NCBI GenBank assembly: GCA_963575745.1
Contig: CAUYUJ010011192.1
Span: forward strand, 273,211 to 337,210
Source: Prorocentrum cordatum
Taxonomy: Eukaryota > Sar > Dinophyceae > Prorocentrales > Prorocentraceae
DNA: 64,000 nucleotides
Direction of reading: 5' to 3'
Shown here: positions 52,530 through 63,300 of the stretch, one piece after another
How the letters are laid out: the number at the start of each line of letters is the position of its first letter
Numbering within the stretch: position 1 is the first letter of the stretch
Made by a program: the position numbers and the translations under genes
Notes under the pieces: model-generated
Databases searched by the model: none
Told to the model about the DNA's origin: nothing
Seen by the model: only the letters and a program-made list of their open reading frames with translations

Positions 52530-53720
52530 GCCGCTGCAAGGCATGCGTCCCGCAGGAGCCCAGCGATCCTTTCTTGGAGGGATCTCGGGCCACAGTGATT
52601 GCCCGCGGCGTCGTGCAATTCTCGGCTGGCTAGCCCCGTCGCGCGGTGGAATCCCAGCACCCCGGTGGCACGCGCGCGTTCTTCGGGAGTTGGTACTCGG
52701 GGCCCGGGTTTCCAGCCCCCTTGCATGGGCCGTCGTCCCCAGGATTTTCCTTGTTTCTCTTCCTGTTGTCCATCTCTCTCCTTCCCGCTGAGAACGTGTT
52801 TCAGGCCTTCTTCGCATCCCGCGCGCGTGGCGCTGGCATTGGTCTCCCGCAGGATGTGTCGTACCCTTTTGCTCACTTCGGTGAGAGGGATGCAAAGCCA
52901 TGGATGGCTGCAGTTGGAGCGATAGAACACATGTTTGGAATGCACCAAAAGGCAACATGGTAGCGCCTCGTCGGGGCCCCCACGAGACCTGGTCCATGTC
53001 GGAACTGCACCTTCAAAATGGAAGGCCCATCCGCTGCCCCAAGGGGAGCGAAGCCTTGGGAAGTGCAGGTCGAGGTCGGACCTAGGGAAGGAGCCAGACC
53101 ATAGCCTGTCTCTCGGGCTGACCACCCATTTCCCCGCGTCGACCCTGACCGCCCAGTCGTCTGGGTCCTCGCCCATGGCTATCCGCATGCCATCCCGGTG
53201 TGGTTTGCGCATGGAGCCCGCGTTTTCAACGACCACGCGTGCAGTGATGTCGTTGCGGTAGCATTTGGCGAAGGACCACGCCGGGGGAATAGCGAATAAG
53301 TGGACTAACTTGTCCCCGGCTTAGCCGTCCTGGCCGCGTCGAGACCCTGCGCGCGACAGATAATTGCACGGGCTGCCCCCAACGATCAGGAGGGGGGCTT
53401 TGGGCCCCAGGGCGAAGACGACATGTTCCCACACCGTCGTCTCAGCACCCGGCGCCCTGCTGCAGAGGTCCCGCGCGTCCGAAGCGAGGATTCGGAGCGG
53501 TCGGCCGCCCCGCGCCAGTGTCTCAGAGCGTTCCCAGTGCTGTGTACCCCTTTGTACCATGCTGGCGTAGTGTTCTACGCGGTTGGAGGTGCTGGAGAGA
53601 TCGGCGCGCCCCATCCGATGTAGTGGGCCCCCCACTGCGCACCTGGCTGCCCCCGCCCCGTCGAACAAAGACACCGCATTCAACGACCGACCCTGCCGCC
53701 CTCCTCGATTGGTTAGTAAT
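52530..53720 (-). pseudogene. DNMT3-like cytosine-5 methyltransferase domain of the LINE, one in-frame stop
   Basis: Motif I NAVSLFDGAGAARCAV (53,640-53,690), motif IV LLIVGGSPCNYLSRAG with the Pro-Cys catalytic pair (53,350-53,380), motif VI VVVENAGSM (53,210-53,230, ENA for ENV), motif VIII VVSPRDRLWSGSFP, and C-terminal motifs RVPTPEERARATG, HDAAGNHCGPRSLQERI (52,540-52,610). GGSPCN and the ENAGSM to RDRxW spacing fit DNMT3. TAA at 53,321-53,323 interrupts the same frame between motifs IV and VI; there is no frameshift. The enzyme would methylate cytosine in DNA, possibly its own insertions. Confidence 0.85.
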
Positions 53721-53729
53721 GCGCTGAGG

Positions 53730-55880
53730 TCGCCTGTGTTCTGGCCATTGTGGAGAATGGTTGGGTCAGGTCGTCGTTGGAAGTCGCTCGTGGAAACTTG
53801 CGCTGCTGGCGTCGCCTGGCCAGTCACTCGGCCGTCGTGTACCCCGACGTCGTGTGCTACGAAGACCCCTTGTCTGGCGAGGTCATGGGTTGCGTCAATG
53901 ACCATCGGGTCCTCGAGTGCTACCTGGTGGTCTTCCAGTGGTTGGGCCGGCGTGTCTGGGCCAGGCGCGCTGAAGCAGGTCGCTTGAATTCGGGGGAGAG
54001 CTGGGTTCTTCGACAACCTCAGTGGCGGGCTGTTGTCTCGACGAGCGGACATTTGCTGACGCCGCTCCGCTGGCTGGTCGCGTCGCTCGTTTGGCCAGTG
54101 GAGAAAGCACCGTTTGTACGAAAACTAAGGCAGGACGTCTCGTCCCGCGCCTATCCGCCTCGGTCGGTGTGGCAGGTGATTTAGCGCGAGCTGCCCTTGG
54201 GGCCCAAGTTGTTCGCGCTGGTGCCTTCGGCGCGGGTGCTGGAGTTTGGTTCGCCGCCCGTCTTGCGCGCGGCTGACGAGGGCTCGGCGGCTGCGCGTCT
54301 CTTTTAGGCCGTGGGCCCGTGGCTGTGACCGGCGTCTCTGGTTGGGTTGCATCATGATTGGCGGGGTTGGTAATGTCCAGGGTGAGCTTCGCAGCGGCGC
54401 CGTTGGCGGAGGGAGTGGGGCTGGTTGTGGCGGCCTGTCGGTTGGAATGTTTCTCTCGTCCAATTGTAAGACGTGTTGCGCGTAAAAAAATCGGACAAGG
54501 TCCGTGTGCTCGTTGCGTGGTGACCCAATGTTGAAAGCAGATTGGCGTACAATCCATCGCATGGTCGTCCAGGGCAGTGACGAGCACGGCACGTCTGGTG
54601 AGGCGGGCTCGCGAGGGTTGTTCCGATGTGTCCTGCTGGCACTGTCGATCGCCAAGTCCAGCTCGGAGTTGTGGTAATGCGGGTCGTCCAGCGCGCCCCG
54701 GGGCGAGCTTCGTTCCAATAGTTGACAGGCAAGTAAAACTCTCCTCGCCCAGCCGAAATTACTCGAAACGCCTCTTGGTTGGTGTGCGGAGTTGGCCGAT
54801 CGTGGTTCCCCACTTGAGGAGTGCCATGAAGGTGTGCCAGTCCATTGAGAAATTGATATGCTCAGCTCTGTCCGTGAACTGCGGAGTCTTGACCTCCTCT
54901 GTCAAATGGCCAAGGTCACGCCTCGTGTTCTTGAGAAGCACGTCCCACTTGGTGTTGATGGTGTACAGGAGGTTCGGTCCTTCTGGAACTCCGCCGGCCC
55001 TGCCGAGTGGGTTTTCTGCAGGATCAATCTCGCCTGTGCCAGGGAGTGACGACAGTCTCTTTCTTCGGTCAGGACCCTGTGTCGCGTGTGCTGAAGTGCC
55101 TGCGGCCTGGGAGCTGGGCGCTGGGAAGCGAACCTGGTCAGAGGCGGCAGGGTTGCTCCCGTTAGGAGAGGCCTCGGTTGCTGGAGAATGGGTGGGAGAG
55201 GCAACCAGAGGTTGCGGGGTGGTTTGCGTGACGTTGTTAAGCGGGGAGAGGGGGGAAGGGCGCCTTGCGGTGGATGGGGTTCAGCGGGAATGGGAGGGGT
55301 GGCAGGGGAGACGTTGGGGAGGGGGATGTCCGTCATGGCGTGGTCTCCTGGAGAGGTCAAGACGCTCACTCTGGAGGCAGCTGCGGGAGTGGCAGGTTGC
55401 TGCTGCGCATGTCGGGGCTGCGTGGCGGGGGTGGGGATTGACTGAGTCAACGGCACGGGAGCGACAGGTTGCTGTTGCGAAGGTCGGGGTTGCGTGGCGG
55501 GGGCGGGGATTGACTGAATCGGCGGTGCTGGTTGCGTCATGGAGGCAGGGACTTGGTAAGGGCCACTTGCCTGGGTCCTGCGTCTGGGTGCGCGTCCTGG
55601 GTCGGGGCGTCGCCGGTCGGCAGCTCCAGCGCTCCTGATTCTGTTGTCGAGGACCGCAATGGCCTCTTCTGCGTTGGCCGCGACCTGGTGGGACGTGACC
55701 AGTGCAAGGTCTCCTCGCGCTCCACGGAAGTTAAGAAAGATATCGAACATGTGCTGCGGGTCAACCTCTCCAGCTGGTGCAAGCCATTGCTGGAAAGGTG
55801 GTTGCCTATAGAAGTTGTCAGAAATGTTGTGGTCCTGAAGCAGTTGGTATACATGGTCTCTCTTGAGTCGCATGGGGCCA
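53730..55880 (-). pseudogene. LINE 5' Gag-like region
   Basis: The minus strand from an ATG near 55,876 (MRLKRDHVYQLLQDHNISDN) reads MFDIFLNFRGARGDLALVTS and a Pro/Gln-rich tail with repeated QSIPAPATQP; a second block near 54,900-54,400 (FSMDWHTFMALLKWGTTIG, DLAIDSASRTHRNN, DLVRFFYAQHVLQLDE) follows in other frames, then a Pro/Ala/Arg-rich linker into the methyltransferase. No zinc knuckle is visible. Assigned as Gag by position. Confidence 0.5.
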
Positions 55881-56019
55881 CTCAACTGAATGAGCCAGAG
55901 TATGGTGAAGACGTCCCAACAATATCTCTGTATAAATGGCGGGCGCAAGCATGCGCCCGCTATGACCGAATACCGATCCCATTGTTTGACTCCCCATCGG
56001 TCCCATATATGCCCCCCTT

Positions 56020-56284
56020 TTCCCAAAGATGGGGCCGCCTCTCCCCAGCCGTCCTGTGGTGTTGGGTCTCCGTTTGAAGAGGCGGCCCCCGCGTTCCTCC
56101 TCTCTTCTCCTCTCCTCTCCTCTCCTCTCCTCCCCTCTCCTCTTCTCTCCTCTCCTCTCATCTCCTCCTCCTCCTCCTCTCCCCCTCCTCCTCCTCCTCC
56201 TCTCCCCTCCTCCTCCTCCCCCTCCTCCTCTTCCTGCTCCTCCTCCTCCTCCTCCTCCTCCCGTCCCAACCCCCACTTTGGCAC
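56020..56284. repeat. Leader of the 77 bp array: conserved block plus (CTC)n tract
   Basis: 56,020-56,100 (GTGGTGTTGGGTCTCCGTTT and flanks) is matched at 61,840-61,905 (GTGGTATTGGGTCCTCGTTT and flanks). Both are followed by CTC-rich tracts and then by 77 bp arrays, so leader, tract and array form one composite unit. Confidence 0.75.
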
Positions 56285-57903
56285 ACCCCTCATACGCTTC
56301 GTGGTACCATACGGAGCTCCAACAAAGGCCCCAACGGGGGTGCCCGCATGCGTACGCCACACCCAGTACAGCGCGTCGCGGCCCCATAGGGAGCTCCACC
56401 GAAGGCCCCAATGGGGGTGCCCGCGTGCGTCCGCCACACCCAGTACAGCGTTCTGTGGCCCCATAGGGAGCTCCACCGAAGGCCCCAATGGGGGTGCCCG
56501 CGTGCGTCCCCCCCCCACCCAGTACAGCGTTTCGTAGAACCCCTAGGGAGCTCCAGCGAAGGCTCCGTACAGCGCTTCGTGGCCCCATAGGGGACTCCAC
56601 CGAAAGCCCCACGGGGGGTGCCCGCGTGCGTCCACCACACCCAGTACAGCGCTTCGTGGCCCCATAGGGAGCTCCACCGAATGCCCCAGTGGGGGTGCCC
56701 GCACGCGTCCGCCACACCCAATACCGCGCTTCGTGGCCCCATAGGGAATTCCACCGAAGGCACCACTAGGGGGGCCCGCGTGCGTCAACCCCGCCAGTGC
56801 AGCGCTTCGTAGCCTCGTAGGGACCCAGTGGGACAGCCCGCATGCGCCCGCCACAACCAGTGCAGCGCTGCGTGGCCTCATGGGGAGCTCCACCGAAGGC
56901 CCTAGCGGGGGTGCCCGCGTGCGTCCACCAAACACAATACAGCGCTTCGTGGCTCCACAGGGAGCTCCAACGAAGGCCCCGGTGGGGGTGTCCGCATGCG
57001 TCCGCCACACCCAGTACAGCGCTTCGTGGCCCCATAGGGAGCTCCACCGAAGGCCACAGGGGGGGGGGCCCGAATGCGTCCGCCACACCCAGTACAGCGC
57101 TTCGTGACCCCATAGGGAGCTCCACCGAAAATCCACTGGGAACGCCCCCGTGCGCCCGCCACACGCAGTACAGCGCGTCGTGGCCTCATAGGGAGCTCCA
57201 ACGAAGGCCCTAGTGGGGGTGCCCGCATGCGTCCGCCACACCCACTACAGCTGTTTCGTGGCCCCATAGGGTGCTCCACCGAAGGCCTAGACCCAGTACC
57301 GCGTTTCGCGGCCCCATAGGGAGCTCCAGCGAAGGTCCCATAGGACCGCCCGCACGCGCCCACCACTCCCAGAACAGCCTTCCGTGGCCTCAGAAGGAGC
57401 TCCACCGAATGTTCCAGTGGGACCGCCCGCGTGCGCCCGCCACAATCAGTACAACGCTTCGTGGCCCTGTGGGGGTTCCACCGAAGGCCCCAGGTGGACC
57501 GCCCGCATGTGTCCGCCGCACCCAGTACCGCGCTCCGTGGCCCAATAAAGGGGGCTCCACCGAAGGCCCCACTGGGGGTGCCCGCGTGCGTCCCCCCCCA
57601 CCCAGTACAGCGTTCTGCGGCCCCATAGGGAGATCCAGCGAAGGTCCCAGTGGCACCGCCAGCGTCCGCCCCACCCAGTACAGCGCCTCGTTGCCCCATA
57701 GGGAGCTCAAGCGAAGGTCCCAGTGCATGCGTGCCCCCCACAAAGTGCAGCGTTTCGTAGTCCCATATGGGGGCTCCACCGAAGGTCCCAGTGGGACCGC
57801 CCGCATGCGTTTTCCACAACCCACAACAGCGCGTCGTGGCTTTACAGGGAGCTCCACCGAAGGCCCCAGTGGGACCGCCCGCATGCGTCCCCCACCCATT
57901 ATT
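56285..57903. repeat. 77 bp tandem array 1, about 21 units
   Basis: Successive GAGCTCCACC boxes lie 77 bases apart (for example 56,391 and 56,468). Units run ...GAAGGCCCCAATGGGGGTGC, CGTGCGTCCGCCACACCC, AGTACAGCGCTTCGTGGCC, CCATAGG. Because 77 is not a multiple of three, long frames of up to 354 codons arise on both strands and are not genes. Units later in the array carry GGGACCGCCC in place of GGGGGTGCCC, a subtype change within the array. Confidence 0.95.
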
Positions 57904-58756
57904 ATGGCACGCCCCATCACGTGTTGCATGACCCACCGGAAGCGGCACCCACAACGCGTTGCTCACAACTACATGTGATTGGGTCCTTCGGCAGGATCAC
58001 TTGTGTTGGAAGATGCAGGCAATCGGGTAGCTCCACCAGCCTCAGCGAGGGAACAAGACATGGCGTTGACAGCCTCCACGAGACCAGCCTTCGATCAACA
58101 CTGTGTGCCCGCGGACAAGAGCAAGCGGGTGAGCTTGAGCAACCGCGAGTCGCGAGCTGAACCTTTCTCCGCGCGCGGCTCCGCCGCCCGGGCGGCCAAG
58201 ACTTCCCTGCGCACCGACGGCGGCCGTCAGACCCGCTCGGCGCTCCGCCCTGCAGCGGACCCCCTCGGACGACGGGCCGCCCGGCAGCCGGTGCGCTGCC
58301 CGGGGCGGACCGGTTTGTATTTGCGCCCCGCCATCCACCCCGCCGAGGTGGTCGCGAGCTGAATTCAAGGGGGTCTCCCTAGTCACCCGAATGAAGGGTC
58401 AAGCGATTAGCTATAAGGCTATAGGGCTCTAGGGCTACGGGGCACCCGGGCGGGCCGCCAAAAATCCCGACGCACCTCAGCTAACAATATGAATCCGCTA
58501 GGACCCCTGCAGAGGCAAGCTCTGATTTGAAAAGCAGGGTGCACGTTCGCCGAAGCAGGCGCCTAGAAAACTGACATGACTTCGACTGGGCAAGCGTGGC
58601 GTGGATCCACACGAATTCGAACATGGTTCGGCACCCGCATGGAGTTCAGAAGAAGCTGAAAGTATGAACCAACATGAGCTGACAACATACGCCGAACGAC
58701 ATGTGATCAATTCTCACGCCCAACCCGAATACCGTTGCCTTGAGCTACCGACGTAC
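57904..58756. other. Spacer between array 1 and the glycosidase gene
   Basis: Mostly unique sequence. 57,985-58,370 is GC-rich; no motif supports its short frames. It includes the region just past the glycosidase stop codon; I see no poly(A)-derived tract there. Confidence 0.5.
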
Positions 58757-60592
58757 TCACACTGCCAGTGACGCATTACACTTCTGAAACACAGCATCGT
58801 CGAGACCAACAACAGCGTTGGAGGCCATCAAAGCCTGGAGCCAACAACTGGACATCTTTCGGTACAATTTCTGTCCGTGAGTGGTTGGCTGATGCTGTTG
58901 GTCTGTCGGCGAATTGGGGTCGTTTCCGAAAGCGAAATCCACGTATGTGACCCCAAAACGCTCCGTGTAGCCCATCGCCCACTCAAAATTGTCCATGAAC
59001 GACCAGGCGAAATAGCCCCGTACGTCTATCCCATCCTCGTTGATGGCTCGCTGGAGCTCGGTAGTGTAATTGAGGTAGTAGCCCAGGCGCTGTGCGTCCT
59101 GTACGCCCGTGGCAGGGGTGTTGGCCAGCATCGACCAACCGCTCTCCGTGACATAAATAACTGGAGAATTGTATCGGCGATCGATCCAATTCAACAACTT
59201 GCGGAACCCAAAAGCACCGCCATGCAACCAGGAAGACTGCCCCTGCTCGAAGCCATCGGACTTAACGTCAGCGTAAGCATCCAACCATCCAGCGACGCCT
59301 TCATTGTTGTTCGAAACCCAATTGGTCCCATAATGATTGAGTCCGAAAAAATCCGCGCTCCCGTTAATGAGCTCGCGCTGCTCCTGTGTGAACCTGGGCA
59401 GTCTGTCTCCCAAGAGTCGCCTCAACTCCGTCGGGTAGTCGCCAGTGCCCGAGAAGATGGGCTCGGCAAACCACCCCACCTGCGAAAGCCGCATACGCTC
59501 CCCCGCCGCCACGTCCTGAGGATCTGTGGTGCGAGGCTCGCTCCAGTCCTGGTTGAGCGTGATCCCGATGACGCCTCCCTGAGACTTCTGGAAATCGCTC
59601 CGATACAGCTGGACCGCAGCAGCATGTGCCAGGAGCACGTTGTGAGCGGCAACGTAGCTGGAATTCTGCTTGAAGGGTTCCACGTTGGGCGCATGATCTA
59701 AATACAAGAAAGTCCATGGTTCGTTGAAGGTGGTCCAAAACTTTACCCTGTCACCGAAGCTGCTAAAACAAGTGTTTGCGTAGTCGACGTAATGCTTTGT
59801 AATTTGCTCAGTCGGCTGCAGGGTCTGGGCGTCAAAGGACCACCATCCTAGCTTCGAAGGGGGGTCGAGCAAGCCCTGCGGCAGATCCCAATGGTACAAT
59901 GAAACATACGGCGTGATGCCCGCCTCAAGCAGGCCGTCGATGAGGTTATTATAGAACTTGATTCCCTCATCATTGACACCATCTTCTAGCCGACCCGTGG
60001 GCAGAACACGGGGCCAAGAAATGCTGAAACGGTAGTGCCTCAGACCCATTGACTTCATCAGAGCAATGTGCTTCTTCCAATCGTGGTAATGGTTGCACGC
60101 AACATTGCCAGTAGCACCTCGGCTTTTCATCCCGTCATTGATGGAACACGGCGCCTCCTTGCAACAATAAGAACAATTGGAACCCGGCATGCCCACCGTG
60201 TTTGCACCCGTGTACGTGTCCCAGATGGAAGCGCCCCTGCCGCCGTCGCGGTAGCCACCCTCGATCTGGTAGGCGGCAGTGCCCATTCCCCAAACAAAGC
60301 CTTCCGGGAAAGGAAGACTCACTGAACGGTTGGCATAGTCCAGAGGGTACTCACCGTGCTCATAGGGCAGCGGCCACTCGGGGCACTGATCGAACGCCAG
60401 GCACGTATCCCCGGGATTGCCACGGACCCACGCAGCGAGGAGCAGGCAGCACAACCCCACCAGTCCAGCGATGCAACAGCACCAGGCAGCCTCGACCCGA
60501 AAGAACCTCTTGCCCCAAGAAGTCGCGTCGGAGTCCTCGTCGCTGGCGTCATTCAGCAGCATGCGCTCCTGCCCCTGGTCCGTCCCAGCCAT
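58757..60592 (-). CDS. Family 1 glycoside hydrolase (beta-glucosidase type), membrane-anchored, intronless retrogene
   Basis: 611 residues from ATG 60,592 (GCCGCATGG context). Residues about 35-56 are a hydrophobic segment after an acidic, 30-residue N-terminus, suggesting a type II signal anchor. The GH1 barrel covers about 95-585: FVWGMGTAAYQIEGG (Q109), YHWDLP (H234), TTFNEPW (N290, acid/base E291), GLNHYG (N419, Y421), YVTESGW (nucleophile E483), FAWSFMDNFEWAMGY (W530, E537, W538) and RFGVTYVDF. All key residues are present, so retaining beta-glycosidase activity, probably on beta-glucosides in the secretory pathway or outside, is likely. No intron interrupts it. Two tandem spliced-leader remnants 52 bases upstream show that it came from an mRNA. 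Confidence 0.95.
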   Translation of the reverse strand: MAGTDQGQERMLLNDASDEDSDATSWGKRFFRVEAAWCCCIAGLVGLCCLLLAAWVRGNPGDTCLAFDQCPEWPLPYEHGEYPLDYANRSVSLPFPEGFVWGMGTAAYQIEGGYRDGGRGASIWDTYTGANTVGMPGSNCSYCCKEAPCSINDGMKSRGATGNVACNHYHDWKKHIALMKSMGLRHYRFSISWPRVLPTGRLEDGVNDEGIKFYNNLIDGLLEAGITPYVSLYHWDLPQGLLDPPSKLGWWSFDAQTLQPTEQITKHYVDYANTCFSSFGDRVKFWTTFNEPWTFLYLDHAPNVEPFKQNSSYVAAHNVLLAHAAAVQLYRSDFQKSQGGVIGITLNQDWSEPRTTDPQDVAAGERMRLSQVGWFAEPIFSGTGDYPTELRRLLGDRLPRFTQEQRELINGSADFFGLNHYGTNWVSNNNEGVAGWLDAYADVKSDGFEQGQSSWLHGGAFGFRKLLNWIDRRYNSPVIYVTESGWSMLANTPATGVQDAQRLGYYLNYTTELQRAINEDGIDVRGYFAWSFMDNFEWAMGYTERFGVTYVDFAFGNDPNSPTDQQHQPTTHGQKLYRKMSSCWLQALMASNAVVGLDDAVFQKCNASLAV

Positions 60593-60643
60593 GCGGCCGC
60601 ACCCAGGAGGGCGCCCGAGCTGGGCGAGCTCGAGCGAGAATGA

Positions 60644-60680
60644 CTTGCGCTAAAATGGCGTAAATCCAAATGGCTACGGA
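60644..60680 (-). other. Double relict spliced leader in front of the glycosidase gene
   Basis: On the minus strand 60,680-60,659 begins TCCGTAGCCATTT, identical to the first 13 bases of the dinoflagellate spliced leader, and is 22 bases long, the leader length, matching at 17 positions. The next 15 bases (60,658-60,644), CCATTTTAGCGCAAG, match leader bases 8-22 at 13 of 15. A full leader followed directly by a leader lacking its first seven bases is exactly what repeated rounds of trans-splicing and cDNA reinsertion produce. Confidence 0.85.
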
Positions 60681-61138
60681 CCCCCCCGTCGCGCAATGTT
60701 GTTGCTTAAATGTGTGACGTTGTGTTGGTTTACCGTGTGTTCTACGTCATCTTTGTTTTGCACACATGTTGAGAGGCTTTTGCGGGCTCTAGAGGCCCAT
60801 GGGCCCAGAGCGGACTTAGACAAACCCATGCGCATAATGGGTCCAGAACCAGCCAGAACGGGCCTCAGGAACGGGTCCAGAACAAGCCCAAGCCCAGAAC
60901 GGGCCAAGAGCGGGCCCAAGACGGGCCCAGAATGGGCGGGCCTTCCCCTCGGCGTCGCGCATCTCCGCGCGAGCCCGAGCCGCCACGCGCGCGCGCCAGC
61001 CGCCCCTCCCGCCGTCGCGCTTCCTCCCTCATCCCGCCTCCGCTCCCCCCATTTCCCCCCCCCCCCTTCCGCTCCATCGGTTCCCCCCTCCTCCCTCATC
61101 GCTCCTCCTCGCCTCCCTCCTCCTCCACTCCTGCCGCG
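60681..61138. other. Spacer with CCAGAACGGGCC-type short repeats
   Basis: 60,840-60,940 contains six or more 12-15 base units near CCAGAACGGGCC, the same style of repeat as at 10.1 and 22.2 kb. The rest is GC-rich without a gene. Confidence 0.5.
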
Positions 61139-61609
61139 ATGGCAGCGCCATCCTCCGCGTCTCCCCGCGATGGCCCAGGCCCTGCCGTCGAGTGCGATGG
61201 CGATGCCATCGAGCGCCGCGCGCATGCGGCGGGCTTCGCGCAGACCCTGCGCGAGGCCGCCGCTTTCGAAGGCGCCCTCGCGGCCACGGCCCTCGACGAT
61301 GGGCGCGGTCGTCTCGTCTCTGGTACGCTGGCGTCCGTGGACCCGATCGTGTCGTGTGTTCGGTCTATTGTTCCATTGTGGAGGCATCTCATCATCGTTC
61401 TCGAAATGGGCCACGTGGTGCAGGAGATGGTTCCCTCGAGCTCCAAGAACATCAAATCCAACCCAACCGACACCAAGATCGCGATCCAATTCCTCATCCG
61501 TGAAATCTTCATGCGTCTTCGTCGTTCTGCGGGGGGGCAAGGAGATGCCACGGTGGGGTGGACGCGTTGTCAAGGGGCTGCGTCAAAGTATCGTGCTGGC
61601 ACTATGTGA
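61139..61609 (+). CDS. Hypothetical protein, weakly supported
   Basis: Open from ATG 61,139 (MAAPSSASPRDGPG) for 156 codons; the frame is also open upstream to 60,932 but that part is Pro/Arg-rich and unconvincing. The segment LREAAAFEGALAATALDDG and the hydrophobic LWRHLIIVLEMGHVVQEM look like folded protein. It is divergent from the glycosidase gene. No family recognised; a long frame on the other strand overlaps it. Confidence 0.3.
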   Translation: MAAPSSASPRDGPGPAVECDGDAIERRAHAAGFAQTLREAAAFEGALAATALDDGRGRLVSGTLASVDPIVSCVRSIVPLWRHLIIVLEMGHVVQEMVPSSSKNIKSNPTDTKIAIQFLIREIFMRLRRSAGGQGDATVGWTRCQGAASKYRAGTM

Positions 61610-61974
61610 TGATGTCTCGTGGTGGTTGCAACAAATTGCAGAATTGTAGCACTGGAGAGACCCACGTGTATCCCGTGAGGAAGTTTTTGCTCTCGCGCTT
61701 GGGCACGCACGTGGGCAAGGCCAACGTCGTCCGCACCACCCTGGGGACAAGGGCGCGAGAGCATCGAATGAACCTGCTTGGGCCCAATGCCGCGACGGAC
61801 GACAATCGTGTTTTCGGCTCCTACGTTTACCTCTTGGGAGGGCCACTTTTCCCAACCATCCAGTGGTATTGGGTCCTCGTTTAGAAGAGACGGTCCCCGA
61901 GTCTCCTCCTCCTCCCTCCCCTTCCTCCCTCCTCCTCCCCCTCCCCCCTCCTCCTTCCCCCTCTGCGGTTCACC
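61610..61974. other. Spacer, then leader of array 2
   Basis: 61,610-61,835 shows nothing recognisable. 61,838-61,905 matches the leader at 56,020-56,100, and 61,906-61,970 is CTC-rich. Confidence 0.6.
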
Positions 61975-63300
61975 CCCCCTCAGTGCAGCGCTTCGTGGCA
62001 CCATAAGCAGCTCCACCTAAGGCCCCAATGGGGTGGCCGCATGCGTCCGCCACACCCAGTACAGAATGTCGTGGCCCCATAAAGGGGCTCCACCTAAGGC
62101 CCCAGTGGGGGTGGCCACATGCGCCCGCCACACCCACTGCAACGCTTCGTGGCCCCATACGGAACTCCACCTAAAGCCCCAATGGGGGTGGCCACATGCG
62201 TCCGCCACACCCACTACAGCGTTTCCCGGCCCCATGGGGAGTTCCACCTAAGGCCCCAATGGGGTTGGCCCCATGCGTCCGCCATACCGGATACAGCGTT
62301 TCGAGGCCCCAAAGGGGGCTCCACCTACGGCCTCAGTGGGGGTGGCCACACGCGTCCGCCAAACCCAGTACAGCGCGTCGTGGCCCCATAGGGAGCTCCA
62401 CCTAAGGGGTGGCCACATGCGTCAGTTCGTGGCCCCATAGGGAGCTCCACCTAAGGGCCCCAGCGGGGGTGGCCGCATGCGTCCGCCACACCCAGTGCAA
62501 CGTTTCGTGGCCCCATAAAGGGACTCCACCTACGGCCCAAGTGGGGGTGGCCACATGCGTCCGCCACACCCAGTACAGCGTTGCCTGGCCCCATATGGGG
62601 GTTCCACCTAAGCCCCAGCGGGGGAGGCCACATGCGCCCGCCACACCCAGTGCAGTGTTTCGTGGCCCCATAAGGAACTCCATTTGCGGCCCCAGTGGGG
62701 GTGGCCACATGCGTCCGCCACACCCAGTACAGCGCTTCCTGGCCCCATGGGGAGCTCCACCTAAGGCCCCAGTGGGGTTGGCCCCATGCGTCCGCCACAC
62801 CCAATACAGCGTTTCGAGGCCCCATAAGGGGCCCCATCCAAGGCCCCAGTGGGGGTGACCACATGAGTCCGCCAGGCCCAGTACAGCGCTTCGTGGCCTC
62901 ATAGGGAGCTCCACCTAAGGGCCCAGGTGGTGTGGCCACATGCGCCCGCTACACCCATTACAGCGCTTCGTGGCCCCATAGGGAACTCCACCTAAGGCCC
63001 CAGCGGGGGTGGCCACATGCGTCCGCCACACCCAGTGCAGCGTTTCGTGGCCCCATAGGGAGCTCCATTTGCGACCCCAGCGGGGGTGGCCACATGCGCC
63101 AGCCACACCCAGTGCGGTGTTTCGTGGCCCCATAGAGAGCTCCATTTGCGGCCCCAGTGGGGGTGGCCATATGCGTCCGCCACACCCAGTGCAGCTCTTC
63201 GTGGCCCCATCGGGAACTGCACGCAAGTGCCCAGTGGGGGTGGCCCCATGCGTTCGCCACACCCAGTACAGCGTTTCCTGGCCCCATACATCGGCCCAAT
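61975..63300. repeat. 77 bp tandem array 2, about 17 units
   Basis: Same orientation and unit length as array 1, but subtype CTCCACCTAAGGCCCCAGTG, GGGGTGGCCACATGCGTCC. One unit near 62,400 is shortened by an internal deletion. Units within array 2 resemble one another more than those of array 1, so the arrays have been homogenised separately. Confidence 0.95.

Larger units (their letters stand above)
47380..55990 (-). mobile_element. LINE with DNMT3-like methyltransferase, split by the copia insertion
   Basis: On the minus strand, in order: Gag-like region (55.9-53.8 kb), DNMT3-like methyltransferase (53.7-52.5), APE-type endonuclease (52.0-51.3), reverse transcriptase (50.6-49.3), RNase H start (47.5-47.4), then the copia insertion, then RNase H end (30,988-30,517). 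This order matches the DNMT-carrying LINEs that I recall from Symbiodiniaceae genomes. Frames are broken in many places, especially in the RT, so this copy is probably dead. Confidence 0.85.

Noticed and set aside
56285-57966. Long open frames on both strands (up to 354 codons) with repeated GAFGGAPYGATKRCTG-like peptides
   Set aside because: They follow from the 77 bp repeat, whose length rotates the frame each unit; no start, motif or unique protein sequence supports a gene.
60674-61573. 299-codon minus-strand frame overlapping the hypothetical plus-strand ORF
   Set aside because: Gly/Arg/Glu-rich in the GC-rich half and antisense to the more protein-like frame; no motif.
61975-63300. CRISPR-like appearance of regularly spaced repeats
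   Set aside because: The whole 77 bp unit is repeated, with no unique spacers, and the genome is eukaryotic; this is a satellite-type array.
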